64,000 nucleotides of DNA from Candidatus Loosdrechtia aerotolerans (GCA_021646405.1 SOER01000006.1:1-64000); one strand, 5' to 3'; counted from the stretch's first letter, positions 34,632-44,758 are shown. Notes: a model not told the origin generated them from the sequence alone. Numbers and translations are program-made.

Positions 34632-35498
34632 TTAATTTTCTCTATCGTTTGCCCTTGCAATCTTTTCGGCCAGCAATACATTTAAGGAATGACCAGACCT
34701 GTTTGCAATAATGCGGCCCTGAATTACTACATTAGCCAGATAGAGATCTCCCACAAGATCCAAAATCTTATGTCTGACAAACTCATTTTGAAAACGCAGT
34801 ATTGCAGGTTCCATAGAGATGGGTCTTGTTACTTTTCCATTTTTGTGAATAATAAGACTGTTGAAATCAGTAATCCCTTTTCCCAGACCGAGCCTCTTAA
34901 ATTCCTCAATATTAGTACTTAAGCCAAAGGTCCTTGCAGGTGCAATTTCTTTACAAAAATTCTCCTCAGTAAATTCAATATCAAACGTCTGCTGTTCTAG
35001 AAAGGAACCATCAAAATCAAGGGTGTATGACAGTGCCATTCCTTTTTCATAAGGCGCTGCCATAATACTTGCATTACCGTTACTTACGAAAATGGGAGAT
35101 GTGACGGTGAAAACTCTTTTTTTGCCGTCTAACTCAACAATGCCAGCCTCCTTAAGAATCTCTAAAAACACCTGAGCGCTTCCGTCACCCGAGGGAATTT
35201 CCCGGCCATCGACCTCAATCTCTATATTATCGATACCCAATCCTGCCAGTGCTGCCATGAGATGTTCTACACATTCAACTTCAGCCTTTTCTTTTTTTAA
35301 AAATATACGCCTTTCATTACCCGATAAGGCATATACGTGGGCAGATATCCTCGGCTGATGCGGAAGATCCACACGGACAAAATATATTCCAGAATTTAAA
35401 GGCAATGGTTTAAAGCGAAGCTTTGTACACTCACCCCAAAACATTCCTCTGCTGGAAAATTCAATTTCTTGTCCAATCGTCTTCTGTGCAGTATTCAC
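34632..35498 (-). CDS. lpxC: UDP-3-O-acyl-N-acetylglucosamine deacetylase
   Basis: The committed, zinc-dependent step of lipid A synthesis; 288 residues. Zinc and catalytic residues are in VEHLMAALAGLG, FVRHKILDLVGDLYL and NRSGHSLN. It starts at GTG 35498, 3 bases after the ompH stop, with SD AAAGGAAAG. Forms the run dnaB-bamA-ompH-lpxC-lpxA. Confidence 0.94.
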   Translation of the reverse strand: MNTAQKTIGQEIEFSSRGMFWGECTKLRFKPLPLNSGIYFVRVDLPHQPRISAHVYALSGNERRIFLKKEKAEVECVEHLMAALAGLGIDNIEIEVDGREIPSGDGSAQVFLEILKEAGIVELDGKKRVFTVTSPIFVSNGNASIMAAPYEKGMALSYTLDFDGSFLEQQTFDIEFTEENFCKEIAPARTFGLSTNIEEFKRLGLGKGITDFNSLIIHKNGKVTRPISMEPAILRFQNEFVRHKILDLVGDLYLANVVIQGRIIANRSGHSLNVLLAEKIARANDREN

Positions 35499-35501
35499 AA
35501 A

Positions 35502-36170
35502 TTACTTTCCTTTGTTTGCTTCTGCATAATTCTTGTTTAAGGCAGCAACCACCTTACTGGTAATATCAACACCTTCAGAATTATAGAGAACTGTTTTTAT
35601 CCCTACCTTAAATTGCAGTTCAGAAATTCCTCCGCTCTGCAATTCCGGCTCTTCTTTCTTAATAATAAGATCGTAGTTTTCACGTTTACCTATATTCTCT
35701 ACTTCCCTACACACTTCTGAATACAGGTTTTCAAAATAATCCTTATATTTTTTTACCAGACTCTTTTCTGCATACTTTGCATACGATTCCAATTCAATAT
35801 TCTTTTTTTCAAAAGCCTCTTCATTTTTTATTCGTGCTTCACTTCCTAAATCGAGGAGTTGTATCTTTTCTTTTAAATTAACGAGCTCTTTCTTTTTATC
35901 GTTAATAATCTTCTGATAGTGCTTTTCCTGTTCTTTCAATTGGGCATCAAGGGTTTTTCTTTTTTCATACTTTTCAAACACTGCGTTTAAATCAATAACC
36001 CCTATTTTTATGTTTTGCGATGGTGAAGCAATTGCATTTTGGTCTTTTCCTTGTATGGTCTGCAATAAAAATAAAAACACATACAAACAAGCGAATGTTG
36101 TTACCATGAACGTGAGACTTTTTGCTCTTCTCTTCTTATAAATCTTATAAAATGGAATATTTAATTTCAT
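35502..36170 (-). CDS. OmpH/Skp-family periplasmic chaperone
   Basis: A 222-residue Skp-like protein. It has a basic N-terminus with a hydrophobic signal (about 20-38), then KIGVIDLNAVFEKYEKRKTL and a long Lys/Glu-rich coiled coil (about 75-165), the tentacles that hold unfolded outer-membrane proteins. It follows bamA, its functional partner, and precedes lpxC. Confidence 0.88.
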   Translation of the reverse strand: MKLNIPFYKIYKKRRAKSLTFMVTTFACLYVFLFLLQTIQGKDQNAIASPSQNIKIGVIDLNAVFEKYEKRKTLDAQLKEQEKHYQKIINDKKKELVNLKEKIQLLDLGSEARIKNEEAFEKKNIELESYAKYAEKSLVKKYKDYFENLYSEVCREVENIGKRENYDLIIKKEEPELQSGGISELQFKVGIKTVLYNSEGVDITSKVVAALNKNYAEANKGK

Positions 36171-36172
36171 AA

Positions 36173-38551
36173 TCAGAAACTACTCCCCCCTCCAAAATTA
36201 AAGGAAAATGATTCGGTATCGTCCTCGTCCTCTTTTATAATAGGAATACCATAATCAATGGATATGGTAGAACGTCCGAGGAAAGGTATGCTTAGTCTCA
36301 GCCCAACACCTGCTGATACCCTAAAACGATCAAAATTAATATCACGAACAGCCCTGTCCACCTTCCCGCTATCTACAAAAACTGCTGCACGAACGACATC
36401 TTGATATATAGGAATAAGATATTCGGTATTTATCAACATTAAAATATTGCCGCCAATCTGATCACCAGTTCCCCTATCAACAGGAGATACCCCTCTAAAA
36501 TCAAACCCCCGGAGAGAGCCGTAACCACCCGCAAAAAATCTTTCAAATATAGGAACATCTTCTCCGGTAAGTGATTCAACTATCCCAAGTGTTCCGCCGT
36601 AAGCAAGGACATGCTTGCCCCACCTTGGCACTTCAAAAAGTGTACGGAATTTGGTTAACTGGAATTTGTATTTTACAATATCAACATCCAGTCCTGCAAA
36701 CTCTAATGAGCTTTCTCCCTCATAACCTTCTGCCGGTGCGAATATATTATCAGTTCTGTTTATCATTGCTGACAAGGTAATACCGGCCTTTAAATGACTC
36801 CCCTCTGCATCCAGTACTGCTTGAGGGGTATCCTCCCTTTCGTCATCCCGCCGATCGATATCAATAACGTTAAATTCCGGAATCAATCTTACAAAAAAAT
36901 CTTTGGAAATCTCTCTTCCTACAGAAACCCTGGAACCAATTGTCTGTTGTTCATATTCTGTATACCACCTTAAATAATTAAAGAGACTCAGACCTACACT
37001 ATACGGAGAATCAAATATGAACGGGTCCGTGAGGGATGCCAGGATCTCTGTCCTTTCAAAACCAGGGCTAAAACGTAATGTTAATATTTGTCCAGCGCCC
37101 CGAAAGGCATTTCCCTGCAAAAAATCATTCCAGCTTTTTGGTAAATCAGAAATATCAAAGTTTCTGTCTGTGTACGAGATATCACCAAATGCTCCGATAT
37201 TTGCACCGTAACCACCACCAAACCGCAGCATTCCTGTTCTTCCCTCTTTTACTTCAACAATAATATTCTGGTTATATGGTTCGGTACCAGGCTCAAAATT
37301 AATACCTACCGGCATACCAGATTCCATATCAAAATATCCGGTATTGGTAAGTCGTCTCTGGCTATCACGTATCTTTTCTGTATCTAATTTTTCTCCGGGA
37401 TAAAAGGTAAGTTGCCTCCGGATGACATTATCCCTTGTCTTATCATTACCAACAACCTTGATCTTTTCGATATAATATCTCTCTTTTTCATCGATCGTGA
37501 ACGTGATATACACCTCCGCACCTTCAGAACCAAATGTATGCTTCTCCTCTACGCGTGTACCAATATATCCCTGTTCACCATAGAGCAGGCGTATCTGATA
37601 GGTATCTTTTTCAAGTGCATCTAAAAAGAATGGCCCCCCTTCTAGAAGCTTTAATTTCTCCTTTATTTCCTCTTCTGTAAAAAGCTGCGCCCCCCTTATC
37701 TCTAAATCTTTTACATAATACCGTTCACCTTCATTTACATGAATGGTAATGTGCATCCTATTCTCGTCTTCATATGAGATTTCCCAGCCAACATCAACGT
37801 CTAGCCACCCATTATTCATGTAAAATTCTTTTAATTTCACTATGTCTGACTCAAATTCTTCTTCATTAAATCTACCGGGAAATATGAATGTCGGGAAACG
37901 CTTTTGCCGGGTCTCCATCTGCTTCAGAAGTTTTCTTCGCTTGAAATTTTTATTCCCTACAAACCGGATCTTTGCAATACGGATTCTTGGGCCTTCAAGG
38001 ATATTGAAGATAACAATATTTTTTCCGTCAACAGTCTTACTTTCTGCACGTACTTCTATTTTCGGATAATTTTTTTTGATATAGAACTCTCTAATTTTGT
38101 CTTCGTCTAATTTGAGGAGGTAACGTTTTAGATAATCACCCTCTTTCAATTCAATGAGGTCTTTGAGTTTTTTTGTTTTTATTTTTTCATTGCCAAGAAA
38201 CCGTATTTCATCGATTATTTCTCGTTCTGAGACGAAAAATATAAGCTTTAGCCCTCCTGCTATCTCTTCCAGCTCTACCTCGATATTATCAAAGAACCCC
38301 ATTGACCATATTGCGTCGACATCCTGGTTAATCAACTTCGGATCGTAAAGATCGCCCTCCTTCACACGAATACTACTGCGAATTGCGGCAGTGCTAATCC
38401 GTTGATTCCCTTTGATTTCAATCTGTTTAATGACCTGGGATATTTTTTCCGCCGTTTCAGCACAGAGAAATTTTACATAGACAAAACAGCAAGTCATCGC
38501 TAGCAAGAGAAATACGCTTGTTCCCAGTAACAAGGTCCTGTATTTCATCAT
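36173..38551 (-). CDS. bamA: Outer-membrane assembly factor BamA
   Basis: A 792-residue Omp85 protein. A signal anchor (about 8-28) leads to five POTRA domains (about 40-440, each with the IxxIxxxGNxxxxxxxIRxxL pattern) and a 16-strand barrel with the conserved GGYGSLRGFDFRGVSP loop and C-terminal FNFGGGSSF. It inserts beta-barrel proteins such as the porin in this window. Its ATG overlaps the dnaB stop (TAATG). Confidence 0.95.
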   Translation of the reverse strand: MMKYRTLLLGTSVFLLLAMTCCFVYVKFLCAETAEKISQVIKQIEIKGNQRISTAAIRSSIRVKEGDLYDPKLINQDVDAIWSMGFFDNIEVELEEIAGGLKLIFFVSEREIIDEIRFLGNEKIKTKKLKDLIELKEGDYLKRYLLKLDEDKIREFYIKKNYPKIEVRAESKTVDGKNIVIFNILEGPRIRIAKIRFVGNKNFKRRKLLKQMETRQKRFPTFIFPGRFNEEEFESDIVKLKEFYMNNGWLDVDVGWEISYEDENRMHITIHVNEGERYYVKDLEIRGAQLFTEEEIKEKLKLLEGGPFFLDALEKDTYQIRLLYGEQGYIGTRVEEKHTFGSEGAEVYITFTIDEKERYYIEKIKVVGNDKTRDNVIRRQLTFYPGEKLDTEKIRDSQRRLTNTGYFDMESGMPVGINFEPGTEPYNQNIIVEVKEGRTGMLRFGGGYGANIGAFGDISYTDRNFDISDLPKSWNDFLQGNAFRGAGQILTLRFSPGFERTEILASLTDPFIFDSPYSVGLSLFNYLRWYTEYEQQTIGSRVSVGREISKDFFVRLIPEFNVIDIDRRDDEREDTPQAVLDAEGSHLKAGITLSAMINRTDNIFAPAEGYEGESSLEFAGLDVDIVKYKFQLTKFRTLFEVPRWGKHVLAYGGTLGIVESLTGEDVPIFERFFAGGYGSLRGFDFRGVSPVDRGTGDQIGGNILMLINTEYLIPIYQDVVRAAVFVDSGKVDRAVRDINFDRFRVSAGVGLRLSIPFLGRSTISIDYGIPIIKEDEDDTESFSFNFGGGSSF

Positions 38552-39885
38552 TATGTACTACCTGCTGAAGCTAAACTCTCAAATCGCATAATATTGGAAC
38601 GGAATACGAGCTTCACTGCCCCGGTAGGTCCGTTCCGTTGTTTCGCGATAATAAGTTCTGCAATATTATCTTTTTCAGAATCGTAGTAATTATCCCTGTG
38701 TAAAAGAATAATTACATCTGCGTCTTGCTCAATAGAACCGGATTCACGCAAATCAGACATTCTTGGTTTGTGCCCTTCTCTTGCTTCAACAGATCTATTT
38801 AATTGTGATACAGAAATTACAGGAACAGATAGCTCCCTCGCAAGTGATTTTAGGCCTCTGGATATGATGGAAATTTCCTGCTGGCGACTCTCAGCCCGTG
38901 ACGATTCCATCAATTGCAAATAGTCTACCACAATTAATTGAATATCATATTGTGCTTTTAATCTGCGCGATTTTGCACGCACTTCCAATATGGTGAGACC
39001 GGGTGTATCATCAATAAATATCGGGGCTTCAGAAAGTGATCCTAATCCAAAAGAAAGATTACTCCACTGTCTGTCATCTAAAAAACCCATACGCAGTTTG
39101 TGGGCATCTACCTGCGCATGGGAACAGAGCATGTTTTGAGCTACCTGTTGTGCGGACATTTCCAGGGAGAATAGCACTGCAGCTTTTTTCTCAACAACAC
39201 CTATATGCTCGAGAATATTTAAGGCAAGACTTGTTTTGCCCATACTTGGCCTTGCAGCAATGATAATAAGCTCGGAAGGTTGTAATCCGCAGGTAAGGTC
39301 GTCTAAGTCGTAAAAACCTGTGGATAACCCGGTTAATCTGTTCTGTCTGTCATTCAGATTTTCAATGCGGCTAAAGGTTAATTTGAGGACATCGTGTAAT
39401 TTCGTTGATGCGGTAGTAAATTTTTTTTGCGTAATATCGAAGATTGCTCTTTCAGATGAATCGAGCAAGGTGTCGGTATCCAGGGCCTCATTAAAGGATT
39501 CTTTTTGAATATGTGCTGCAACTTCGATTAAATTCCTTTTAATTGCTTTTTCACGTACTATATGAGCATAATATTCTACATTTCCAATAGTAGGAACAGC
39601 CTCTTCCAGCTCTACGAGATATTCTATTCCTCCAACTTTTTCCAGCAAAGAACGTTTTTTAAGTTCTTCTCGGAGAATAACCAAATCGACCCTTTGCCCT
39701 TTATCATAGAGATCCAAAATGACTTGAAATAGCTCCTGATGTGCTGTTTTATAAAAACTCTGTTTATTAAGAATAGGAATGATTAAGCTAACTACCTCAT
39801 TATCCAGAAGCATTGCACCCAACACACTCATTTCAGCTTCGACACTCTGAGGTAATGTACGTTCAAGTATAGGCTCAGCAGCCAT
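38551..39885 (-). CDS. dnaB: Replicative DNA helicase DnaB
   Basis: Hexameric helicase, 444 residues. The N-terminal domain begins LPQSVEAEMSVLGAMLLDN; the RecA-like core has Walker A ARPSMGKTSLA, Walker B LIVVDYLQLM and the arginine-finger-region KQRNGPTGAV. Genes rpsF-ssb-rpsR-rplI-dnaB form a known bacterial grouping, seen here in full. Confidence 0.96.
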   Translation of the reverse strand: MAAEPILERTLPQSVEAEMSVLGAMLLDNEVVSLIIPILNKQSFYKTAHQELFQVILDLYDKGQRVDLVILREELKKRSLLEKVGGIEYLVELEEAVPTIGNVEYYAHIVREKAIKRNLIEVAAHIQKESFNEALDTDTLLDSSERAIFDITQKKFTTASTKLHDVLKLTFSRIENLNDRQNRLTGLSTGFYDLDDLTCGLQPSELIIIAARPSMGKTSLALNILEHIGVVEKKAAVLFSLEMSAQQVAQNMLCSHAQVDAHKLRMGFLDDRQWSNLSFGLGSLSEAPIFIDDTPGLTILEVRAKSRRLKAQYDIQLIVVDYLQLMESSRAESRQQEISIISRGLKSLARELSVPVISVSQLNRSVEAREGHKPRMSDLRESGSIEQDADVIILLHRDNYYDSEKDNIAELIIAKQRNGPTGAVKLVFRSNIMRFESLASAGST

Positions 39886-39908
39886 TATCGTACTTCCTCA
39901 AAAAGTTA

Positions 39909-40376
39909 TTAAATTTCTTCTGGCTGAGTAGTTTCCTCTCTTACTACCAACACCTTACATGTTGTTTGCATCTCCGCGTTTATAGCAACAACAATGCTGT
40001 ATTCACCACACATTTTAATTGGATTATCTAATCTAATCATTTCCTTACTTATCGGATATCCTTCTTTCGCTAAAGCCTCTGCAATAAGAGCGGGAGTCAC
40101 AGAACCAAAAAGCCTGCCTTCTTCATTTGCTCTAACAGGTATTGTACATGAAGCAGCAGAGAGCTTCTCAAGCGTATCTCTCAAGCGCTCGTTTTCTTCT
40201 TTCAACTGCAAGGCCATTTTTATCTTTTCTTTTTCTATGAGTTTCAGATTAGCCGGGGAAACATACGTCGCAAACCCTTTTGGTAATAAATAGTTCCTTG
40301 CATACCCCTTGCTTACATTTACTACATCGCCAATTCTGCCTAGCTTATCTATATTTTTCTTTAACAGCAATTCCAT
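39909..40376 (-). CDS. rplI: 50S ribosomal protein L9
   Basis: About 155 residues. The N-domain MELLLKKNIDKLGRIGDVV is followed by GYARNYLLPKGFA, the long helix and the C-terminal domain. ATG 40376 is chosen because SD GAGGAGG lies just upstream and the family begins there; an upstream ATG at 40430 adds 18 unlikely residues. Confidence 0.94.
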   Translation of the reverse strand: MELLLKKNIDKLGRIGDVVNVSKGYARNYLLPKGFATYVSPANLKLIEKEKIKMALQLKEENERLRDTLEKLSAASCTIPVRANEEGRLFGSVTPALIAEALAKEGYPISKEMIRLDNPIKMCGEYSIVVAINAEMQTTCKVLVVREETTQPEEI

Positions 40377-40486
40377 AATTTTTATTCCTCCTCGGTCAAA
40401 TTTATCATGCATACCAGCTACAGAAGGCATAATAAATTTTTATACGGTAATTATTATTTCTTTTCTTATCATATAACAGTAATAAT

Positions 40487-40708
40487 TCAGGCCACATAAG
40501 GAAGCAGAGCCATAAATCTTGCCCTTTTAATAGAGGCCTTTACTATATGTTGATGATAAGCACAATTCCCGGAGCGTTTTCTTGAGAAGAGTTTTCCCTG
40601 ATTTGTTGTAAGCTTTTGCAAGTTATGAGTATCCTTGTAATCTACCTCATCAATTCCCTGCCTACAAAACCTGCACTTACTCGTCTTGCTAAACCTTTTT
40701 TTACTCAT
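40487..40708 (-). CDS. rpsR: 30S ribosomal protein S18
   Basis: A 73-residue S18. It begins with KKRFSKTSKCRFC, giving a zinc-type Cys pair, and has the conserved RKRSGNCAYHQHIVKASIKRARFMALLPYV. Located between ssb and rplI as usual. Confidence 0.95.
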   Translation of the reverse strand: MSKKRFSKTSKCRFCRQGIDEVDYKDTHNLQKLTTNQGKLFSRKRSGNCAYHQHIVKASIKRARFMALLPYVA

Positions 40709-40749
40709 AAAATCTTATCCTTTTTACCTATAAAAATTTTCAAAAAATT

Positions 40750-41187
40750 CTAGAATGGTATTTCTTCGCTATTAATATCCAGATTTATATCCTCGGGTAT
40801 CTCTCCCATGGATTTCCCTTCTTTGGTTGATGTGCTGATACCATCTGAGCGTTTTGTGCCCCCCCCGATGAATTCAAAATTGTCTGCAATAACGCGAAGC
40901 GTGTTACGTTTCTGACCGTCTTTTGTTTCCCACTGCTCATATTTAAGGCGTCCTTCTATAAAAATGGGGTTTCCTTTACTGAAATATTCGCCGATAACTT
41001 CTGCTCTCCGCCCAAAAATGCTGATATCAACGAAACATACTTCTTCTTTTTTCTCTCCGTTTTTGGCAGTCCTGACACTATTTACTGCAATCCCGAAACT
41101 AGCGACGGCCAAACCTGCCGGGGTGTATCGTAACTCAGGGTCCCGGGTAAGATTCCCCATAAGAAAAACTTTATTAAGACTTGCCAT
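40750..41187 (-). CDS. ssb: Single-stranded DNA-binding protein
   Basis: A 145-residue SSB: OB fold starting [20 protein letters not shown], a short polar linker, and the acidic interaction tip EEIPF at the C-terminus. It keeps single strands open for DnaB and RecA, both encoded here. Confidence 0.95.
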   Translation of the reverse strand: MASLNKVFLMGNLTRDPELRYTPAGLAVASFGIAVNSVRTAKNGEKKEEVCFVDISIFGRRAEVIGEYFSKGNPIFIEGRLKYEQWETKDGQKRNTLRVIADNFEFIGGGTKRSDGISTSTKEGKSMGEIPEDINLDINSEEIPF

Positions 41188-41272
41188 ACTTTTACTCCTT
41201 TAAAAAATCTCTATAAATACACTTTTATAAGATTTGCTCTACAAACCCTAAGTACGGCTGTGTCCTGGCATA

Positions 41273-41695
41273 TTATAGTTGTACATCATTGGAAGTATTG
41301 ATTGCCATATCGGCCTCTTCCAGCAATTCTTCAGTTGCAGGTTCCGGTATTCTGTTTATATCTTTCGCTGCTTCAGGTTCCGTTATACCAATCTGAGATA
41401 CATCTTCAATCTTGCTATCTTTAACAATTAAAAAACGAATAATGGAATCAGAAAGTTGAAGATCCCTTCTAATAGCCGCAACAGCCATACTCTTTGCATT
41501 AAAATGGATAAGAAAATACGTCCCGCGTTTGTGCCCATTGACCTTATACGCTAATTTTTTCTCACCCCAGTTTTCTGATTTTAGAATTTCTGCACCGTTC
41601 TTTTGCAAAATATCATGGATATGTTTGACAACAGTGTCCAGTTCAGTGTTTGCATACGCATTATCGATTAAAAACAGACCTTCATACAATCTCAA
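41273..41695 (-). CDS. rpsF: 30S ribosomal protein S6, TTG start
   Basis: A 140-residue S6 with RLYEGLFLIDNAYAN at the start and the conserved KLAYKVNGHKRGTYFLIHF core, then an acidic tail. The start is taken as TTG 41695, which lies 8 bases from SD AGGAGG; the earlier in-frame GTG 41704 overlaps that SD. Heads the rpsF-ssb-rpsR-rplI group. Confidence 0.9.
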   Translation of the reverse strand: MRLYEGLFLIDNAYANTELDTVVKHIHDILQKNGAEILKSENWGEKKLAYKVNGHKRGTYFLIHFNAKSMAVAAIRRDLQLSDSIIRFLIVKDSKIEDVSQIGITEPEAAKDINRIPEPATEELLEEADMAINTSNDVQL

Positions 41696-41768
41696 AATTC
41701 TCACCTCCTAATTTATTATTTTACAACAAAATATAATCCTAATCATATTTTTTTCAATGTCAAAAAAA

Positions 41769-42323
41769 TCAGTTAAATTTATTCATGCAGACATCAATTC
41801 CCTCAAGAATCCACATATGTAATGCCTGGCAAGCTTTTTCGAGTACCTCTGCCAGAGCAACCTCTTCCTCTTTTGAAAAGGGAGAAAGAACATAATCACG
41901 TGGGTTACCTGCAGAGGGTCTTCCTATTCCAACCCGTAAGCGAGGAAAATCTGCAGATCCTAAATGGGTTGCAATAGAGACTAAGCCCCGATGTCCACCG
42001 CTTCCGCCACCACGCTTAATACGTATTTTACCTAAGGGGAGGTCCAGATCATCACAAATAACCATAAGGTCCTGCAATACGCATTTATACATTCCGATAG
42101 CTTCCTTAACGGCAACTCCGCTTACATTCATAAATGTTTGTGGTTTTAATAAAGCAACACCTTCGCTTTCCAACATTCCCTTACTGAAAAGGGATTGAAA
42201 TTTTCTCGTGTTACATACCGTACCAAGGCGGGAAGCGAATTGGTCAACCACCATAAAACCAATATTATGCCTCGTTTTAATATACCTCTCCCCCGGATTC
42301 CCCAAACCAATAATCATCTTCAT
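41769..42323 (-). CDS. pth: Peptidyl-tRNA hydrolase
   Basis: Recycles peptidyl-tRNA; 184 residues. It has IIGLGNPGERYIKTRHNIGF with the catalytic His, KPQTFMNVSG, and DDLDLPLGKIRIKRGGGSGGHRGL. It follows rplY by 15 bases, a common pairing. Confidence 0.95.
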   Translation of the reverse strand: MKMIIGLGNPGERYIKTRHNIGFMVVDQFASRLGTVCNTRKFQSLFSKGMLESEGVALLKPQTFMNVSGVAVKEAIGMYKCVLQDLMVICDDLDLPLGKIRIKRGGGSGGHRGLVSIATHLGSADFPRLRVGIGRPSAGNPRDYVLSPFSKEEEVALAEVLEKACQALHMWILEGIDVCMNKFN

Positions 42324-42338
42324 ACATCCAGGTTTGTG

Positions 42339-42971
42339 CTATATCCCTCCAGCTTCTTCCTCTTTTGGCTTCTTGGTAATTACCTCGGGTTCAGCCAAGA
42401 GCTCCTCTTCAGGCACTTCTTTTTCCCCTGCAGCCTGGTGCACGGACACAACAACCAAATCACCGTTTGATATGTACCGAACGCCCTCCAGCGATGGTAA
42501 TTCCCTAACATGAATTGACTTGCCCAAGCCGAGTTCTGATATATTTATCTTTATTTTTTCAGGTATCGCAGTTGGGAGGCACTCTATTTCTACATCCTTC
42601 ATTACATGAGCCAACATCCCTCCCTCTTTTACCCCGGCAGCCTCCCCTATTAATTCAACGGGTACCCACAACGTAACGCTTTCGTTGAGGTCAATGCGCG
42701 AGAAATCTACATGGAGTATACAGTCCTCAAGGGTATCATATTGAACGTCCTTTACCAGTGCAGATTCTTTCTTATTATCAAAGCTTAAACGAATCATTCT
42801 TGCTCCAGTACGAAGTACCTTCGAAAGTTGATCTTCCCGCAGGGAAAGCATGACATTATCGAGGTTATGACCATATAATATCGCCGGGATGTTTCCTTCC
42901 TTTCTCAATTTTTTAACAGCTCTACTGCCTTTTGTTGTTCTTTTTTCTGCTATCAAATCTAAGATTTCCAT
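42339..42971 (-). CDS. rplY: 50S ribosomal protein L25/Ctc
   Basis: A 210-residue long-form L25 (CTC type). The 5S-rRNA-binding N-domain starts ILDLIAEKRTTKGSRAVKKL and has PAILYGHNLDN. A second beta-domain (about 90-185) is followed by a Glu-rich tail with EEELLAEPE. It precedes pth. Confidence 0.92.
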   Translation of the reverse strand: MEILDLIAEKRTTKGSRAVKKLRKEGNIPAILYGHNLDNVMLSLREDQLSKVLRTGARMIRLSFDNKKESALVKDVQYDTLEDCILHVDFSRIDLNESVTLWVPVELIGEAAGVKEGGMLAHVMKDVEIECLPTAIPEKIKINISELGLGKSIHVRELPSLEGVRYISNGDLVVVSVHQAAGEKEVPEEELLAEPEVITKKPKEEEAGGI

Positions 42972-42996
42972 CTGTATTTACTCCTAAACAAAATAA

Positions 42997-43965
42997 TTAA
43001 ACGAAAAGAGAACTCACAGATTTATGCCGGTGAATTCTCATAATAGCTTCTCCCAGTAGTTCAGAAATCGATAATACCTTAATTTTATTATTGATGCTTT
43101 TTACCTTTTCGTTCAATGGTATCGTATCGGTTACTATAATTTCTTTAATTGGTGCGTTATATAATTTTTCAACCGCTGCCCCACAAAATACAGGATGGGT
43201 AGCACCTACATAAATATCTTTTGCACCCTTTTCCTTCAGCACATTTGCGGCCTCTGCAATCGATCCCCCGGTAGCAATCAGGTCGTCCATCAGTATCACA
43301 TTTTTATCATATACATCCCCGATTACGAAACCAATGTGCGTTTCTTCAGGGCCCACCCTTCGTTTATCAACAACAGCCAGTTTTATTCCTAATTTTTTAG
43401 AGTAATTTCTTGCCAGTTTTATACCCCCGACATCAGGTGACACCACCACCCAGTCATCAGACCGTAACCCTTCAAAATGCTTTGAAAGTACGGGAAAAGC
43501 AAGCAAATGGTCAACCGGAATATCAAAAAACCCCTGTATTTGAGCTGCGTGCAGATCAACAGTAAGCACCCGATCAGCACCAGCCTCTGTGATGATATTT
43601 GCTACTAATTTTGCTGTTATTGGTACGCGTCCCTCATCTTTCCTATCTTTTCTTGCATATCCATAATACGGCAATACTGCAGTAATACGTGCAGCCGATG
43701 CCCGTCTTAGACAATCTATGAATATCAAAAGCTCGGTTAAATTTTCATTGACAGGAGGACACGTTGGCTGTATCAGGAATATATCAGCTCCGCGAACATC
43801 CTCATTTACTTTTATATCTATTTCACCGTCGGGGAAACGTCCCACATATGCATTTCCTAACTGGATTGATAAATAATCACAGATCTTCTTTGCCAGTTCA
43901 GGATTAGCATTTCCCGTAAAGATCTTTAAATGATCTATTTCTTCGAGCCTTCTTTTCTTGTCCAT
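42997..43965 (-). CDS. prs: Ribose-phosphate pyrophosphokinase
   Basis: Makes PRPP from ribose 5-phosphate and ATP; 322 residues. Motifs: IFTGNANPELA, GRFPDGEIDIKVNEDVRG, LPYYGYARKDRKD, the metal-binding VLTVDLHAAQIQGFF, and the PRPP-binding VILMDDLIATGGSI. Sits between the broken glmU and rplY. Confidence 0.96.
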   Translation of the reverse strand: MDKKRRLEEIDHLKIFTGNANPELAKKICDYLSIQLGNAYVGRFPDGEIDIKVNEDVRGADIFLIQPTCPPVNENLTELLIFIDCLRRASAARITAVLPYYGYARKDRKDEGRVPITAKLVANIITEAGADRVLTVDLHAAQIQGFFDIPVDHLLAFPVLSKHFEGLRSDDWVVVSPDVGGIKLARNYSKKLGIKLAVVDKRRVGPEETHIGFVIGDVYDKNVILMDDLIATGGSIAEAANVLKEKGAKDIYVGATHPVFCGAAVEKLYNAPIKEIIVTDTIPLNEKVKSINNKIKVLSISELLGEAIMRIHRHKSVSSLFV

Positions 43966-44001
43966 TTTACCCTTCTGTAAAAAAAGCCCAACGTTCTCTA
44001 T

Positions 44002-44580
44002 TCAATTTCTCACCTGTGCACTATCCTCTCTATACGTGCCGGCATCTACATAAACAAAAGGTCCAATACAACAATGCTTACCTATAACTACATTTCTACA
44101 AATACTAAGTAAAGGAATATACCCTTTTATATATACTATGGAAATCCCGGGAAATACGTCCATAACCCTGCAGTTTATCCAAATATGCCGTTAATAATGT
44201 TATATCGGCTCATATTCTCTATTTACAGCAATAAGCTTTTTTACTGTTTGTGGCTTAATGAGAGGAGTATCGCCATTGAGTATTAAGACAGTGTCGGTCG
44301 TACTTGGAAGAAGGTGTTTGGCAGATGTAACGGCATGTGCAGTTCCCAGCTGCTCACGCTGTACTGCAACTTCGACTGGAATTCCTTTAAGACTATCTCT
44401 TACTTCTTCTTTCTTGTCTCCTATAACAATGATTATCTTAGAAATCTCAGCCATTCGTACAGCGTTAATAACACACTCCAAAAGGGTTACACCGCATACC
44501 TCGTACAAGACCTTAGGTCCCGAAGTCCGCATACGTGTACCCCTGCCTGCGGCAAGAATAATCGCTGTGGTATTTTTCAT
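44002..44580 (-). pseudogene. glmU: Broken glmU (uridyltransferase/acetyltransferase)
   Basis: An intact GlmU N-terminus (AIILAAGRGTRM at 5-16, GTAHAV, LILNGDTPLI) stops at TAA 44200 after 126 residues. In the +2 frame the DNA continues as TLLTAYLDKLQGYGRISRD, the next conserved GlmU stretch, so a frameshift lies near 44205. Further on, another frame gives CRNVVIGKHCCIGPFVYVDAG, a scrap of the C-terminal hexapeptide helix, ending at TGA 44002. About 300 residues between these parts are deleted. A full GlmU has about 450. The gene cannot make a working enzyme, so the cell needs another UDP-GlcNAc pyrophosphorylase. Confidence 0.85.
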
Positions 44581-44644
44581 CCCTCTTCATCCAGTGCAAG
44601 AAATTTAAAAGGCTGTTTCACTTGTTCTCTTCTATAAAATAGAA

Positions 44645-44718
44645 TGGCTACCCGGGGAGGATTCGAACCTCCAATAAGAGAGCCAAAATCTCTAGTGTTA
44701 CCGTTACACTACCGGGTA
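44645..44718 (-). tRNA. tRNA-Gln (anticodon TTG)
   Basis: Cloverleaf read by hand on the minus strand: acceptor TACCCGG (44718-44712) pairs with CCGGGTA (44655-44649). The D arm includes GTGTAACGGTAACAC, the anticodon stem AGAGA/TCTCT encloses TTTTGGC (anticodon TTG), and the T arm is GGAGG-TTCGAAT-CCTCC. The discriminator is G and CCA is encoded. The U1-A72 pair and G73 are typical of glutamine tRNAs. Confidence 0.93.
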
Positions 44719-44758
44719 GCAATAATTTTAGAAAAAAGATCTTACTAAGAAGCCTTTT

